DNA of 64,000 nt, taken from positions 558,001-622,000 of the forward strand of contig NZ_JAHSTV010000003.1 of the NCBI RefSeq assembly GCF_019145235.1, in the 5' to 3' direction. The notes under the pieces were generated by a model, which saw only the letters and a program-made list of their open reading frames with translations, searched no databases and was not told the origin of the DNA. How positions within the stretch are numbered: position 1 is the first letter of the stretch; each line of letters begins with the position of its first letter. Positions 1 through 9,298 of the stretch are shown one piece after another. Made by a program: the position numbers and the translations under genes. Source of the stretch: Pseudomonas farris (GTDB lineage Bacteria > Pseudomonadota > Gammaproteobacteria > Pseudomonadales > Pseudomonadaceae).

Positions 1-86
1 CTCGGCGTGTTGAGGTGCTGTTTCAAATTCACGTTGTCGCTCACGGGTGTTGTTCCACTCACTAAAGTCTCGGTCATCATCGTCAT
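1..86 (-). CDS. fis: Fis nucleoid/DNA-binding protein, N-terminal part (cut by window edge)
   Basis: Only the first 28 codons are inside the window. They read MTMMTETLVSGTTPVSDN and on to an LKQHLNTP-like stretch, which matches the N-terminus of Pseudomonas Fis. The ATG at 86-84 overlaps the dusB stop (ATGA), so fis is translationally coupled to dusB, the same dusB-fis operon order known in gammaproteobacteria. Fis bends DNA and acts as a growth-phase regulator of rRNA and many other promoters. The C-terminal helix-turn-helix lies outside the window, so the identification rests on the N-terminus plus synteny. Confidence 0.88.
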   Translation of the reverse strand, partial: MTMMTETLVSGTTPVSDNVNLKQHLNTP

Positions 87-1093
87 GCGGCCACCCCTTC
101 TCCGTCCCCTGTCAGGCTCTTGTAACGTTCGGCGAAGAAGGCCCGAACGTAGGCGCATTGTGCTTCCGTATCTTCCAAACGATTGAAGTGGGCGCGAAAC
201 TCCCTGGCGCCCGGCAAGGTTGCGAGATACCAGCCCACATGCTTGCGAGCTATGCGCACGCCCATGACGTCGCCATAGAAGGCATGCAGCGCAGCCAGAT
301 GCTCAAGCAGAATACGTTCCACCTCGATCAGTTCCGGTGCCGGGAGTTTTTCGCCGGTACGCAGATAATGGTCGATTTCACGAAAAATCCATGGCTGCCC
401 CTGGGCAGCCCGACCCACCAACAGGCCATCGGCACCGGTCGCGTCGAGCACGTACCGGGCTTTCTCTGGCGAATCGATATCGCCATTGGCGAAGACCGGA
501 ATCGACACCGCCTGCTTGATCGCGGCAATGGTGTCGTACTCGGCTTCACCGGTATACAGATCGGCACGGGTTCGGCCATGTACCGCCAACGCCGTAATGC
601 CTGCCTGTTCGGCGATCTTCGCCACGGTCAGGCCGTTCTTGTTCGCCCGGTCCCAGCCGGTACGGATCTTCAGAGTGACCGGCACATCGACCGCAGCCAC
701 CACGGCCTGCAGGATCTCGGTCACCAATGCTTCATCTTTCAACAGGGCGGAGCCAGCGGCCTTGTTGCAGACCTTCTTCGCCGGACAGCCCATGTTGATA
801 TCAATAATCTGTGCCCCCAGTTCGACGTTGGCCCGGGCTGCATCCGCCAGCATCTGCGCATCTCCGCCAGCGATCTGTACCGAGCGGGGCTCGGGATCAC
901 CTTCGTGGATCATGCGCATCCGCGATTTGCGGGTGTTCCACAAGCTCATGTCGCTGGTGACCATTTCCGAGACTACAAGGCCCGCGCCCAGTCGCTTGCA
1001 CAGCTGACGAAAGGGCTGATCGGTGACACCCGCCATGGGGGCGAGAATCAAGCCGTTGTGCAATGTATATGGACCGATGCGTACCGCCGACAT
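83..1093 (-). CDS. dusB: tRNA-dihydrouridine synthase B
   Basis: This 336-aa flavoprotein reduces specific uridines in tRNA to dihydrouridine, using FMN and NADPH in the cytoplasm. The TIM-barrel start (IGPYTLHNGLILAPMAGVTD) is typical of the family. The catalytic-cysteine motif MGCPAKKVCNKAAGSAL places the general-acid Cys at residue 109. FMN-binding segments KIRTGW, VHGRTR, ANGDI and GRAAQG follow in the expected order. Length is normal for DusB. The stop codon overlaps the fis start. A 185-nt gap separates it from the upstream zinc-ribbon gene and probably holds the dusB-fis promoter. Confidence 0.95.
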   Translation of the reverse strand: MSAVRIGPYTLHNGLILAPMAGVTDQPFRQLCKRLGAGLVVSEMVTSDMSLWNTRKSRMRMIHEGDPEPRSVQIAGGDAQMLADAARANVELGAQIIDINMGCPAKKVCNKAAGSALLKDEALVTEILQAVVAAVDVPVTLKIRTGWDRANKNGLTVAKIAEQAGITALAVHGRTRADLYTGEAEYDTIAAIKQAVSIPVFANGDIDSPEKARYVLDATGADGLLVGRAAQGQPWIFREIDHYLRTGEKLPAPELIEVERILLEHLAALHAFYGDVMGVRIARKHVGWYLATLPGAREFRAHFNRLEDTEAQCAYVRAFFAERYKSLTGDGEGVAA

Positions 1094-1278
1094 AGGACTT
1101 CCCTGTTGTGGGGCCGGATCATGAGAGTTCGAAAAAGGGTTGGCATGATACCCGCTCTCGATGACTGGATAAAGGCTGAATTGGATAAAATCTGAACAGT
1201 TAATTCGTTATCGCCAGCGGTTTGGTTGGAACGGTCAAAGTCAGAAAACTGCCGTCAAGCCTGTAACACTCGAGCGTT

Positions 1279-2499
1279 TCACTCGGGGGAATGAAAGCTC
1301 AGGCTGTAGTTCACCGCTTTGGGGCCTGGATCGAGAATGTCCAGCGCGATATGGATCGGCGTTTGTGGTGGCATTTCCGCGAGGCCTTCGAGGTCGCCGC
1401 TGAGGTACTCGCCGGGCTTGAAGCGACGGCTGGCGATCAGGTGGCCGTTCAAGTCGGCAAAGCGCAGTTCCAGCAACGGGAAGGGCTGGGAGAAGGGCGC
1501 GCGATTGTAAATGATGGCATCGACCACCAGTGCACCGTTGAAGTCCGGGTGGCTGCGGACCACCAGGTTGCTGCTTTTGACTTTTGCGATGTCGACCTTG
1601 GACGGCACGGTGCAGCCGATTTGCGGGCACAGTTGCTGAAACCACGGACGGTACTGGTCCTGGCGCGCCAGTTCGTCGAAGTGGTAGGCGACGTATTGGC
1701 CAGCGAGGCCGGCGGCGGCGAGCAGGATCAGCAGCAGCCAGAAAAAGCGCCGACCCCAGGGGGAGCGACGTTTTTTCCAATCCAGTTGCAACGGGTCGTC
1801 GGTCAGGTCCTCCAACACTTCCGCGCGCAGGGCCGGTCCGCTGCGTTCGCGTCGCTTGCGCAGGGGCTCGACCGAGGGCAGGTCGTCGTCGACTTCATCG
1901 GGAGTCGCCGACAGGCTGCCAAAGGGGATCGGGGCGTCGAGCGGGTCGTGCAGGCGCAGCTGTTGGATCTCGGGTTCGTCGTCCAGATCCGCGGGCTCCA
2001 GCGACAGCGAAGGCTCGGTGCGCGAGTGTTTGCTCGGCTCGATCGTCGGTTCTGGTGTGGGGGCGTCGACGGTTTGTGCGCGATCGGCGGCCGATTCGCT
2101 GAAGAGACTGTCGGACCAGGGCTCCTGATCGTGCTCGGTGGTATCGCGGCGAGCGCTGAGGCTGTCTTCGCGGGGCCGAGTGAATTCCGTTGTTGGCTGG
2201 ATTTCCCGCTGTTCAAGCCGGGCGAGCTCTTCGTCCAGATCCAGGCTGTCCAGATCCATTTCTGCAGCGGTCCATTGCTTTTGGCTGATGGCTCGCTGCA
2301 CAGGCGGTTCGACGGGCGCCGGTGCGACCGGTTTGACCGTCTCCTTGCCGGCCCGCTGCTCGAGTAACTGCTTGGCGGCGTTGAACACCTGCAAGCAAGA
2401 GCCGCAGCGAACCACTCCACGGGCCGCGCTCAACTGAGCATGGTTGACGCGGAAGCTGGTTTGGCAATGCGGGCACTGGGTGACGAAGCTGTCGGTCAT
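1279..2499 (-). CDS. Zinc-ribbon and DUF3426 domain membrane protein
   Basis: This 406-aa protein of unknown function begins with an MJ0042-type zinc ribbon: CPHC at about residues 9-12 and CGSC at about 32-35. A long acidic, low-complexity linker follows. A single membrane helix (FFWLLLILLAAAGLAGQYV) lies near residues 243-261. The C-terminal DUF3426 domain is probably periplasmic (QLCPQIGCTVPSKVDIAKV...LNGHLIASRRFKPGEYL). This layout is a conserved Pseudomonas family found between prmA and dusB. It starts 30 nt after prmA, so the two are likely cotranscribed. The zinc ribbon would be cytoplasmic, suggesting an envelope sensor or scaffold, but no function is established. Confidence 0.85.
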   Translation of the reverse strand: MTDSFVTQCPHCQTSFRVNHAQLSAARGVVRCGSCLQVFNAAKQLLEQRAGKETVKPVAPAPVEPPVQRAISQKQWTAAEMDLDSLDLDEELARLEQREIQPTTEFTRPREDSLSARRDTTEHDQEPWSDSLFSESAADRAQTVDAPTPEPTIEPSKHSRTEPSLSLEPADLDDEPEIQQLRLHDPLDAPIPFGSLSATPDEVDDDLPSVEPLRKRRERSGPALRAEVLEDLTDDPLQLDWKKRRSPWGRRFFWLLLILLAAAGLAGQYVAYHFDELARQDQYRPWFQQLCPQIGCTVPSKVDIAKVKSSNLVVRSHPDFNGALVVDAIIYNRAPFSQPFPLLELRFADLNGHLIASRRFKPGEYLSGDLEGLAEMPPQTPIHIALDILDPGPKAVNYSLSFHSPE

Positions 2500-2529
2500 G
2501 CGGAAATCCGGTTTATGCAGGCGCTCATT

Positions 2530-3408
2530 CTAGCGCCGACGGCCAGTAATGCGTACCCAGCCGTCGCGATTGGCAATCGGGTCCAGATCGAAGTCCTGAG
2601 CGTAGGCAGCGGCGACTTCTTCACCTTGTTCGGCGAGGATGCCCGACAGCGCCAAGCGACCGCCCGGCTTGACCAGGCTGGACAGTTGCGGCGCCAGCGA
2701 AACCAGCGGGCCGGCAAGAATGTTGGCCACCAGCACGTCGGCCTGAACCTGTGGCAGGTCTTGCGGCAGATACAGCGGGAAGAGTTCGTCGGCAATGTTG
2801 TTGCGCCCGGCATTGTCGCGGGAGGCTTCCAGCGCCTGCACGTCGATGTCCGTGCCGACGGCTTGCTTGGCGCCCAGCAACAGCGCGGCAATCGCCAGAA
2901 TCCCTGAGCCGCAACCGAAGTCGAGCACGTTGCAATCTTTCAGGTCCTGACCGTCGAGCCATTCCAGGCACAGTGCAGTGGTCGGATGAGTGCCGGTGCC
3001 GAACGCCAGGCCTGGGTCCAGCAGCAGGTTCACCGCGTCCGGCTCAGGCGCGGCGTGCCAGCTCGGGACGATCCACAGGCGCTGACCGAAGCGCATCGGC
3101 TGGAAACCGTCCATCCAGCTGCGTTCCCAGTCCTGGTCTTCAATCACTTCGCTGTGATGCTCGGGCAGCGGGCTGCCGGTCAGCAACTCGAGGTGGGCCA
3201 GTACGCTGGCGGCTTCGGTGCCGCCTTCGAACAAGGCCAGCAGGTGAGTGTGCGACCACAGCGGGGTGGTGTTGAGTTCCGGTTCGAAGATCGGCTGATC
3301 TTCGGCGTCCATGAAAGTCACCGACACGGCGCCCACTTCAAGGAACGCGTCTTCGTAGGTTTCGGCTTGTTCTGGGCTGATGGCGAGACGGACTTGCAGC
3401 CAAGGCAT
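2530..3408 (-). CDS. prmA: Ribosomal protein L11 methyltransferase
   Basis: PrmA trimethylates ribosomal protein L11 using S-adenosylmethionine. The protein is 292 aa with the usual start [16 protein letters not shown] and an AAGGTG ribosome binding site just upstream. A longer in-frame extension to 3609 lacks such a site and runs through repeat DNA, so it is rejected. The SAM motif [17 protein letters not shown] and the substrate-loop region [14 protein letters not shown] are both present. Further motifs include [28 protein letters not shown] sequence, which is diagnostic of PrmA. It is first of a likely prmA, zinc-ribbon, dusB, fis unit. Confidence 0.95.
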   Translation of the reverse strand: MPWLQVRLAISPEQAETYEDAFLEVGAVSVTFMDAEDQPIFEPELNTTPLWSHTHLLALFEGGTEAASVLAHLELLTGSPLPEHHSEVIEDQDWERSWMDGFQPMRFGQRLWIVPSWHAAPEPDAVNLLLDPGLAFGTGTHPTTALCLEWLDGQDLKDCNVLDFGCGSGILAIAALLLGAKQAVGTDIDVQALEASRDNAGRNNIADELFPLYLPQDLPQVQADVLVANILAGPLVSLAPQLSSLVKPGGRLALSGILAEQGEEVAAAYAQDFDLDPIANRDGWVRITGRRR

Positions 3409-3529
3409 GGCGGGCACCTTTGAAAAATATAGATTGCAGCCTAGCGGGCTGCGAGAAGCGCGCAAGTTTACGCGAGCGCGAGGCAGAAGACGACCGGGTA
3501 GCCAAGGAATGACGGGATGAGCGGGTACC

Positions 3530-3663
3530 TGTGGCGAGGGGGCTTGCCCCCGTTGGACTGCGAAGCCGTTCCCCATCGAAGCGCCGAAGTTTCTCCTTAC
3601 GATACGCATCTGCCGGCTTTGCGGCTGCTACGCAGCCGAACGGGGGCAAGCCCCCTCGCCACA
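3530..3663. repeat. REPIN-type inverted repeat (GAGGGGGCTTGCCCCC class)
   Basis: Two perfect 25-bp arms face each other: TGTGGCGAGGGGGCTTGCCC... at 3530-3554 and its reverse complement at 3639-3663. Each arm is itself a hairpin. The pair occupies most of the 340-nt gap between prmA and accC, which otherwise holds only the accC terminator. REP pairs of this kind are scattered between genes in fluorescent pseudomonads and are mobilised by RAYT transposases; none is encoded here. Confidence 0.85.
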
Positions 3664-3707
3664 GGGTTTTGTATGCATCAAAAGAAATCAACAATCTCCA
3701 GAAACAA

Positions 3708-3731
3708 CAAAGCCGCTCGAAAGCGGCTTTG
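3708..3731 (-). terminator. Rho-independent-type terminator after accC
   Basis: A perfect 10-bp stem (CAAAGCCGCT with AGCGGCTTTG) around a 4-nt loop lies 17 nt past the accC stop. On the minus strand the 3' arm runs into GTTGTTTCTG, a modest U-rich tail. It most likely ends the aroQ-accB-accC transcript. Confidence 0.75.
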
Positions 3732-3748
3732 TTGGTCTGGATCACAGC

Positions 3749-5107
3749 TTAGTGCTTTTCGCCAGCCAGCTTGTGTTCCAGGTAGTGGATGTTGACTCCG
3801 CCTTCGCAGAAGCCAGCATCACGGACCAGATCGCGGTGCAGCGGGATGTTGGTCTTGATCCCGTCGACAACGATTTCGTCCAGCGCATTGCGCATGCGCG
3901 CCATGGCTTCGTCACGGTTTGCGCCGTAGGTGATCAGCTTGCCGATCAACGAATCGTAGTTCGGCGGAACGGCATAGCCACTGTACAGGTGCGAATCGAC
4001 GCGAACGCCATTGCCGCCTGGAGCGTGGAAATGCTTGACCGTGCCTGGGCTAGGCATGAAGGTTTTCGGGTCTTCGGCGTTGATCCGGCATTCCAGCGCG
4101 TGACCGCGGATAACGACGTCATCCTGGGTGTACGACAGCTTGTTGCCAGCGGCGATGCTGAGCATCTCCTTGACGATGTCGATGCCGGTGACCATTTCCG
4201 AAACCGGGTGCTCTACCTGGACACGAGTATTCATCTCGATGAAGTAGAAGTGGCCGTTTTCGTACAGGAACTCGAAGGTGCCAGCGCCACGATAGCCAAT
4301 GTCGATACAGGCCCTGACACAGCGTGCGAGGACTTCCTCGCGCGCGTTCTCGTCGATGCCCGGTGCCGGCGCTTCTTCGAGAACCTTCTGGTGACGACGT
4401 TGCAGCGAGCAATCGCGGTCGCCCAAATGGATAGCATGGCCTTGGCCATCGGAAAGCACCTGAACTTCCACGTGGCGTGGGTTGGTCAGGAATTTTTCCA
4501 GATAGACCATCGGGTTGCCGAACGCTGCGCCCGCTTCGGAGCGGGTCAGTTTCGCCGAGGAGATCAGGTCTTCTTCCTTGTGGACTACGCGCATGCCTCG
4601 ACCACCGCCGCCGCCAGCGGCTTTGATGATCACCGGATAACCGACTTCGCGACCGATGCGCAGAGCGGTTTCTTCGTCTTCAGGCAGTGGGCCGTCAGAA
4701 CCCGGAACGGTTGGAACGCCGGCAGCGATCATGGCGTGCTTGGCCGATACCTTGTCGCCCATCAGGCGAATGGTCTCGGCTTTCGGGCCAATGAACGCGA
4801 AGCCGGAGTTCTCGACCTGTTCGGCAAAGTCGGCGTTTTCCGCAAGGAAGCCGTAGCCTGGGTGAATGGCGGTAGCGCCGGTCACTTCAGCCGCGGCGAT
4901 GATGGCCGGAATGTGCAGGTAAGAGTGCGCGGCCGATGCCGGACCGATGCAGACGGATTCGTCTGCCAGGCCCAGGTGCATCAGCTCTTTGTCGGCCTTG
5001 GAGTAAACGGCGACAGTCTTGATGCCCATCTCTTTACAGGCACGCAGAATCCGCAGGGCGATCTCACCGCGGTTGGCGATCAGAACTTTTTCCAACTTCG
5101 CAGTCAT
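3749..5107 (-). CDS. accC: Acetyl-CoA carboxylase, biotin carboxylase subunit
   Basis: AccC carboxylates the biotin on AccB using ATP and bicarbonate, the first half-reaction of malonyl-CoA synthesis. The protein is 452 aa beginning [20 protein letters not shown], with a CGGAG ribosome binding site. An upstream in-frame ATG at 5128 lacks one. The biotin carboxylase N-domain covers about residues 1-110 and the ATP-grasp domain follows. The glycine-rich ATP loop [12 protein letters not shown] is at about 163-172. Active-site motifs [12 protein letters not shown] and [12 protein letters not shown] are intact. It follows accB by 17 nt, the standard accBC operon. Confidence 0.97.
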   Translation of the reverse strand: MTAKLEKVLIANRGEIALRILRACKEMGIKTVAVYSKADKELMHLGLADESVCIGPASAAHSYLHIPAIIAAAEVTGATAIHPGYGFLAENADFAEQVENSGFAFIGPKAETIRLMGDKVSAKHAMIAAGVPTVPGSDGPLPEDEETALRIGREVGYPVIIKAAGGGGGRGMRVVHKEEDLISSAKLTRSEAGAAFGNPMVYLEKFLTNPRHVEVQVLSDGQGHAIHLGDRDCSLQRRHQKVLEEAPAPGIDENAREEVLARCVRACIDIGYRGAGTFEFLYENGHFYFIEMNTRVQVEHPVSEMVTGIDIVKEMLSIAAGNKLSYTQDDVVIRGHALECRINAEDPKTFMPSPGTVKHFHAPGGNGVRVDSHLYSGYAVPPNYDSLIGKLITYGANRDEAMARMRNALDEIVVDGIKTNIPLHRDLVRDAGFCEGGVNIHYLEHKLAGEKH

Positions 5108-5124
5108 CAAAGTTTCTCCGCGGT

Positions 5125-5586
5125 TCAAACGATGGTGAACAGCGGTTGGTCGTACTCAACCGGCTGGCCGTCTTCGACGAGGATGGATTCGATCACACCG
5201 CTGGCTTCAGCTTCGATGTGGTTCATCATCTTCATGGCTTCGACGATGCACAGAGTGTCGCCTTTCTTCACGGTCTGGCCGACTTCAACGAAGGACGGCG
5301 AGGACGGCGAAGATTTACGATAGAAAGTACCGACCATCGGCGAACGGGCAACGTTGCCGTTCAGCACAGGCGCGGCCGGAGCTGCAGGAGCAGCGGCGGC
5401 AACCGGAGCAGCAGCGACAGGCGCCGGCGCCGGAGCATGCATAGGAGCGGGAGCGTAGTACTGCTGAGCCGGCGTCTTGCTGTGACGGCTGATGCGTACG
5501 GACTCTTCGCCTTCCTTGATCTCGAGCTCGTCGATACCGGACTCTTCCAGCAATTCGATCAGTTTCTTAACTTTACGGATATCCAT
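5125..5586 (-). CDS. accB: Acetyl-CoA carboxylase, biotin carboxyl carrier protein
   Basis: This 153-aa carrier shuttles carboxybiotin between AccC and the AccAD carboxyltransferase. It has an N-terminal helical region ([17 protein letters not shown]) and an Ala/Pro-rich flexible linker at about 38-75. The biotinyl domain carries the EAMKMMN motif, with the biotinylated lysine at residue 119. The protruding-thumb region is present before it. Length and layout match gammaproteobacterial BCCP. It sits between aroQ (48 nt upstream) and accC (17 nt downstream), so the three probably form one transcript. Confidence 0.97.
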   Translation of the reverse strand: MDIRKVKKLIELLEESGIDELEIKEGEESVRISRHSKTPAQQYYAPAPMHAPAPAPVAAAPVAAAAPAAPAAPVLNGNVARSPMVGTFYRKSSPSSPSFVEVGQTVKKGDTLCIVEAMKMMNHIEAEASGVIESILVEDGQPVEYDQPLFTIV

Positions 5587-5634
5587 GAATCATCAACTCC
5601 CAAGGGTCGGTCAGGGGCGTTTAACGCTTGTTGT

Positions 5635-6087
5635 TCAAGCCGTTGCCTGTCTTTCAAGCTGCTCTAGTGCGGCCTCCAGGGCCAGTCGATAACCGCTGGC
5701 GCCAAGGCCGCAGATCACTCCTACCGCTACATCGGAGAAGTAAGAGTGATGGCGGAAAGGTTCGCGTTTGTGCACGTTAGACAAATGCACTTCGATGAAT
5801 GGGATGCTCACTGCCAGCAGCGCGTCACGTAATGCGACACTTGTATGCGTAAAAGCTGCTGGATTGATCAGAATGAAATCCACACCTTCGCCGCGAGCAG
5901 CGTGGATGCGATCGATCAACTCGTACTCGGCGTTGCTTTGCAGGTAGAGCAAATGGTGGCCGGCATTGCGCGCCCGCTGTTCCAGATCCTGATTGATCTG
6001 CGCCAGCGTCGTTGCACCGTAGACGCCCGGTTCCCGGGTGCCGAGCAGGTTCAGGTTGGGGCCGTGTAAAACCAATAGGGTCGCCAT
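5635..6087 (-). CDS. aroQ: Type II 3-dehydroquinate dehydratase
   Basis: AroQ converts 3-dehydroquinate to 3-dehydroshikimate in the shikimate pathway. The protein is 150 aa from [13 protein letters not shown], preceded by AAGGAG. The alternative start at 6105 would itself contain that ribosome binding site. Family motifs [16 protein letters not shown] (catalytic Tyr23), [19 protein letters not shown] (catalytic His) and [13 protein letters not shown] are all present. Synteny with accBC and dsbD matches the aroQ1 locus of Pseudomonas aeruginosa. A second aroQ paralogue may exist elsewhere, as in that species. Confidence 0.96.
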   Translation of the reverse strand: MATLLVLHGPNLNLLGTREPGVYGATTLAQINQDLEQRARNAGHHLLYLQSNAEYELIDRIHAARGEGVDFILINPAAFTHTSVALRDALLAVSIPFIEVHLSNVHKREPFRHHSYFSDVAVGVICGLGASGYRLALEAALEQLERQATA

Positions 6088-6219
6088 CTGCTGCTCCTTT
6101 GTCATCTGTATGCAATTGTCAGAACCCGGCGACTATGCCGCAAAGCCTTTGTGACTGTCCAGTTCTATGCAATAGCCAGCACGATGGCCGATGTTTACGC
6201 GAAATATGTGACCGGGTCA

Positions 6220-7959
6220 TTAAATCCGGTCATTTGCTTTCGCAACACGTTCGGCGAAGTTTTTCGCGCTGATCTCGCCGATCACCCGCACATCGGCATG
6301 TTCGACGCCATCTTTGCCAAAAAACATCAGTGCCGGAGGACCGAACAGCTTGTAGCGGTCAAGCAGGGCGCGTTGTTCGGCGTTGCTGGCGGTGATGTCG
6401 AAACGGATCAATCGATAACCTTTGAGGCGTTCGACGACATTGGCATCGTTGAGGACTTCGTGTTCGATGACTTTGCAGCTGATGCACCAGTCGGCGTACC
6501 AGTCGAGCAGTAGCGGCGTGCCGGAGGATTTGGCTTCGGCGAGGACGCGGTCCAGTTCGGCTGGCGTGGTGATGGTTTGCCAGTTGCCGACGATTTGCGG
6601 TTGACCTTTGTCGGCGACATTGCGCGGCTGGCCAATAGGGTTGAACGGATCGGTCTGGCCGCTGAAGGCGCCGTACCAACAGGCCAGGGCATAAAACAAC
6701 AGGAACATCCCGAGCAATTGCCCCAGGCGTTTTCTTGGCGGTTTATAGACGAATTCCAGTGCGCCCATAAACAACCCGACGCCACCGGCGAGCAAGCCGA
6801 TCAACAGCAAGGTGATCTGGCCCGGCAGTACCCGACTGAGCAAGGCAATCGCCAGCCCCAGCAGCAGCACCCCAATCGCGTTTTTCACGTAGATTAGCCA
6901 CGGACCGCTTTTCGGCAGCCAGGCCGCGCCGCCGGTCGCTACCAGCAACAGCGGCGCACCCATGCCCAGGCCGAGCATGAACAATTTCAATCCGCCACCC
7001 AGAGCATCGCCGCTGGCGCTGATATACAGCAGCGCGCCGGCCAGTGGTGCCGATACACAAGGCGAAACCAGCAGGCTAGACACCACGCCCAGCACCGCCG
7101 CGCCCCACAGTGAGCCGCCTTCGGTACGCCCGGCAATCCGGTCCAGGCGGCTGCTGATGGCGTGGGGAAGTTTCAGTTCGAAGACGCCAAACATGGCCAG
7201 GGCAAACACTGCGAAAAACATCGCGAACGGCACCAGCACCCAGGCCGACTGCAAGCGCGCCTGAAGATTGAGCTGTGCGCCGAACATGCCCATCAACGCA
7301 CCGAGCAGGGCGAAACAAACGGCCATCGGCAGCACATAAGCCAGCGACAGGTTGAAACCGCGTAAACCACCGACCTGCCCACGCAGGACCACCCCGGAGA
7401 GGATCGGCAGCATCGGCAGCACGCAGGGGGTGAAGGTCAGGCCAACACCTGCGAGGAAAAACAGCGCCAGTTCGCGCCAGCTCCAGGATGTGGTCGCGGC
7501 GCCGCTGCCATCAATACTCAGGCGTTCGGTCTCGGGTGGGTAACACAGGCCTTTGTCGGCACAGCCCTGATAGGTCACGACCAGCGTAAAGGCGCGGGAA
7601 TCGGTGCGCGGCAGATCTATATCGAGAATGCCGTGGTAAACCTCGACATCGCCGAAGAACTCATCGTGCTTTTGTTCGCCCTTGGGCAGTTGCGCCGGGC
7701 CGAGCCCAACGTCGGTCGGTTCGGCGCGAAACTGGAAGCGATGGCGATAGAGGTAGTAACCCTCGGTGGCAACGAAGCGCAGCTTGATCGATTGCGGCGT
7801 GCTTTCTACCAAGCTCAACTTAAAGGCTTCGCGCACCGGCAGGAAATCAGCGCTGTTGTTGATCGAACCCAGGGTGGAACTGGGCCGACTGTCCAGCAAC
7901 CCGGCGGCAGAGGCCGGCAGGGCGAGCACTAAAAACAGCAGGCAGAGCAAACGGCGCAT
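6220..7959 (-). CDS. dsbD: Thiol:disulfide interchange protein DsbD (DipZ)
   Basis: DsbD passes electrons from cytoplasmic thioredoxin across the inner membrane to periplasmic DsbC/CcmG-type partners. The protein is 579 aa from MRRLLCLLFLVLALPASA, a signal peptide; an upstream in-frame ATG at 7989 has no ribosome binding site. The N-terminal periplasmic domain holds the reactive pair Cys133/Cys139 (YQGCADKGLCY). The eight-helix core holds TPCVLPMLPIL and SPCVSAPLAG, each with its redox Cys-Pro. The C-terminal thioredoxin-like domain holds WCISC (CISC at about 492-495). All three redox pairs are intact. The gene lies 132 nt upstream of aroQ. Confidence 0.95.
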   Translation of the reverse strand: MRRLLCLLFLVLALPASAAGLLDSRPSSTLGSINNSADFLPVREAFKLSLVESTPQSIKLRFVATEGYYLYRHRFQFRAEPTDVGLGPAQLPKGEQKHDEFFGDVEVYHGILDIDLPRTDSRAFTLVVTYQGCADKGLCYPPETERLSIDGSGAATTSWSWRELALFFLAGVGLTFTPCVLPMLPILSGVVLRGQVGGLRGFNLSLAYVLPMAVCFALLGALMGMFGAQLNLQARLQSAWVLVPFAMFFAVFALAMFGVFELKLPHAISSRLDRIAGRTEGGSLWGAAVLGVVSSLLVSPCVSAPLAGALLYISASGDALGGGLKLFMLGLGMGAPLLLVATGGAAWLPKSGPWLIYVKNAIGVLLLGLAIALLSRVLPGQITLLLIGLLAGGVGLFMGALEFVYKPPRKRLGQLLGMFLLFYALACWYGAFSGQTDPFNPIGQPRNVADKGQPQIVGNWQTITTPAELDRVLAEAKSSGTPLLLDWYADWCISCKVIEHEVLNDANVVERLKGYRLIRFDITASNAEQRALLDRYKLFGPPALMFFGKDGVEHADVRVIGEISAKNFAERVAKANDRI

Positions 7960-8049
7960 GACAATCTCGCGTATCGAAAGTGTGGGCATGATAGCGGACG
8001 GCGGCGGGGTGTGCAGGGTGGGGAGTTCTGTGGTGAATGTTCCGACGTC

Positions 8050-8131
8050 TTCGCGAGCAAGCCCGCTCCCACATTTAACCGAGTTCGCTCAGGGGAATGC
8101 GATCAAATGTGGGAGCGGGCTTGCTCGCGAA
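8050..8131. repeat. REP pair (GTGGGAGCGGGCTTGCTCGC class)
   Basis: Two inverted copies of the GTGGGAGCGGGCTTGCTCGCGAA sequence, the first at 8050-8075 and the second at 8108-8131, separated by a short spacer. It lies in the 360-nt gap between dsbD and the immunity gene, next to the ctpL 3'-end fragment. Confidence 0.88.
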
Positions 8132-8140
8132 GGCGGTCTA

Positions 8141-8250
8141 TCAGGCGCGGAAGGCCTGAATGGCTGTATGCAGTCGTCCACCCTGCACCAACAAATTCTC
8201 CCCTTGCTCACGCCCCTCACCGATGCGCAGCAAGTTATCCCCACCCAGAC
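8141..8250 (-). pseudogene. Second, diverged copy of the ctpL 3' end
   Basis: Read on the minus strand, this stretch encodes [20 protein letters not shown] followed by QGGRLHTAIQAFRA and a TGA stop. It aligns to the last 33 residues of the intact ctpL gene with three amino-acid differences. Over 99 nt (8149-8247 against 9307-9405) I count 10 mismatches, many silent. The homology stops abruptly near 8250. It therefore looks like an orphaned native ctpL terminus, separated from the living gene by the toxin/immunity cassette, rather than a functional gene. Confidence 0.85.
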
Positions 8251-8319
8251 ACCAGGGGACTGCCCCGTGCTACCGGATCATGACGGTTTTTCTGGTCGCT
8301 CCGATGGGCAGCATTGAGC

Positions 8320-8784
8320 TTACTTTGTTGATTGATCGCTGGCGTGGTTGCACAAGTTGATTGTTACAGGGGTGTAGTGGGTGCTGTTGGTATGCCGAAA
8401 CAGCGTGCTGCTGTGATACTCGTAGACTTCCTGGTTGGTCGATACATTGATGACCGAGCCTTGGACATCGACCTTTACGGCTGGATCTCGGGTGACGAGA
8501 AACGGACCGGCAGTCTTTAGCTCAGATGCTATTTGTTCATCGGATGTCAGTTCGCGATAGACATAGTATCGATAGCTGAACGGCACTGTTGCTCCGCCTT
8601 GATCATCCTTGACACCGTAGATGAAGCCATTTTCACCAAGGGGTAGTTTGAGTACTACATCGGTCAACACCGGGGCGCTGGAAGACATAAGCCATGTCCA
8701 GCCGATGTAAATCAGGCATACCGCTAGCAGGCAAGAGGTGACGATTGTGTATGCGGTTTTTTTAGTAGTTCCTGAACCGGGCAT
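8320..8784 (-). CDS. Putative membrane-anchored immunity protein
   Basis: A 154-aa protein from MPGSGTTKKTAYT, with a clear GGAG ribosome binding site; the longer reading frame upstream lies inside the toxin gene. One membrane helix (about residues 11-32) is followed by a roughly 120-residue domain that would be periplasmic. The start lies within the 3' end of the toxin gene (23-nt overlap), the arrangement expected of a toxin-immunity pair. I recognise no family. The immunity role is inferred from the position, overlap and small size. The topology suggests the toxin would be neutralised in the periplasm. The base composition is visibly more AT-rich than its neighbours, suggesting acquisition. 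Confidence 0.6.
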   Translation of the reverse strand: MPGSGTTKKTAYTIVTSCLLAVCLIYIGWTWLMSSSAPVLTDVVLKLPLGENGFIYGVKDDQGGATVPFSYRYYVYRELTSDEQIASELKTAGPFLVTRDPAVKVDVQGSVINVSTNQEVYEYHSSTLFRHTNSTHYTPVTINLCNHASDQSTK

Positions 8785-9145
8785 ACCGGACTCCTTTTTT
8801 GATCCATTCCTGATCCGCAGGATCATCGCCAAAAGGAGCCTCGCTCCACCAGCTTCCAAATTCTACTTTTGTCGTTTTTGCCTGTGTCTGGGCAACACCG
8901 GCGGCACGTAACAGGACACTTTCGGAAAATCCCGCAGCAATCCCGGCCGCGCCGTAATTGAAATTACCGAAAGCCTCATAGTCAGGAGACAGTTTTTTGT
9001 AATCCCAAGGGCCGCGATTTCTGACCTGGGTATAGAACCAGGAGTAAATGAATGCGGATCCCTCTTTCAAAACTTTTTTCTTATGGAAGGCAACTGCCAT
9101 GTTTTCCTCCACAGATACGCCAGGGGGCGAAGGCGGAACTATCAC
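8762..9145 (-). CDS. Polymorphic toxin type 44 (Ntox44-like) domain protein
   Basis: A 127-aa protein starting at a GTG codon (9145-9143) with AGGAG seven bases upstream. It contains VRNRGPWDYKKLSPDYEAF followed by GNFNYGAAGIAAGFSE and LLRAAGVAQ, which I recognise as the conserved core of the polymorphic toxin type 44 family. No trafficking module (PAAR, Rhs, VgrG, signal peptide) is attached, so it is either a stand-alone effector or a displaced C-terminal toxin tip. The next gene overlaps it by 23 nt and is probably its immunity partner. The biochemical activity is not evident from the sequence. AT-rich composition and flanking ctpL repeats mark it as accessory DNA. Confidence 0.75.
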   Translation of the reverse strand: MIVPPSPPGVSVEENMAVAFHKKKVLKEGSAFIYSWFYTQVRNRGPWDYKKLSPDYEAFGNFNYGAAGIAAGFSESVLLRAAGVAQTQAKTTKVEFGSWWSEAPFGDDPADQEWIKKGVRYARFRNY

Positions 9146-9298
9146 GGGGCACTCCTGTTGCGCGCTCGATTAATTGAAGCGCTAAACCCTAGCATCAAAA
9201 CGACGACTAAAAACCATCGCATGGCTAAATAGGAGTTTTCATACAAGAGCTTAGGTGGCGATAGTCCAGCTCGTTAGTTGCGTTCGGGCCCGCAGCCC

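Noticed and set aside
3409..3609. Longer prmA start at 3609
   Set aside because: Extension is encoded by REPIN DNA and lacks a ribosome binding site; PrmA family proteins begin MPWLQ.
3752..5323. 523-codon open frame antisense to accC/accB
   Set aside because: Shadow of GC-rich codon bias; the opposite strand encodes well-conserved AccC and AccB, and this frame has no recognisable domain or ribosome binding site.
8050..8131. REP clusters considered as CRISPR repeats
   Set aside because: Copies are inverted pairs scattered between genes, not regularly spaced direct repeats, and no cas gene is present.
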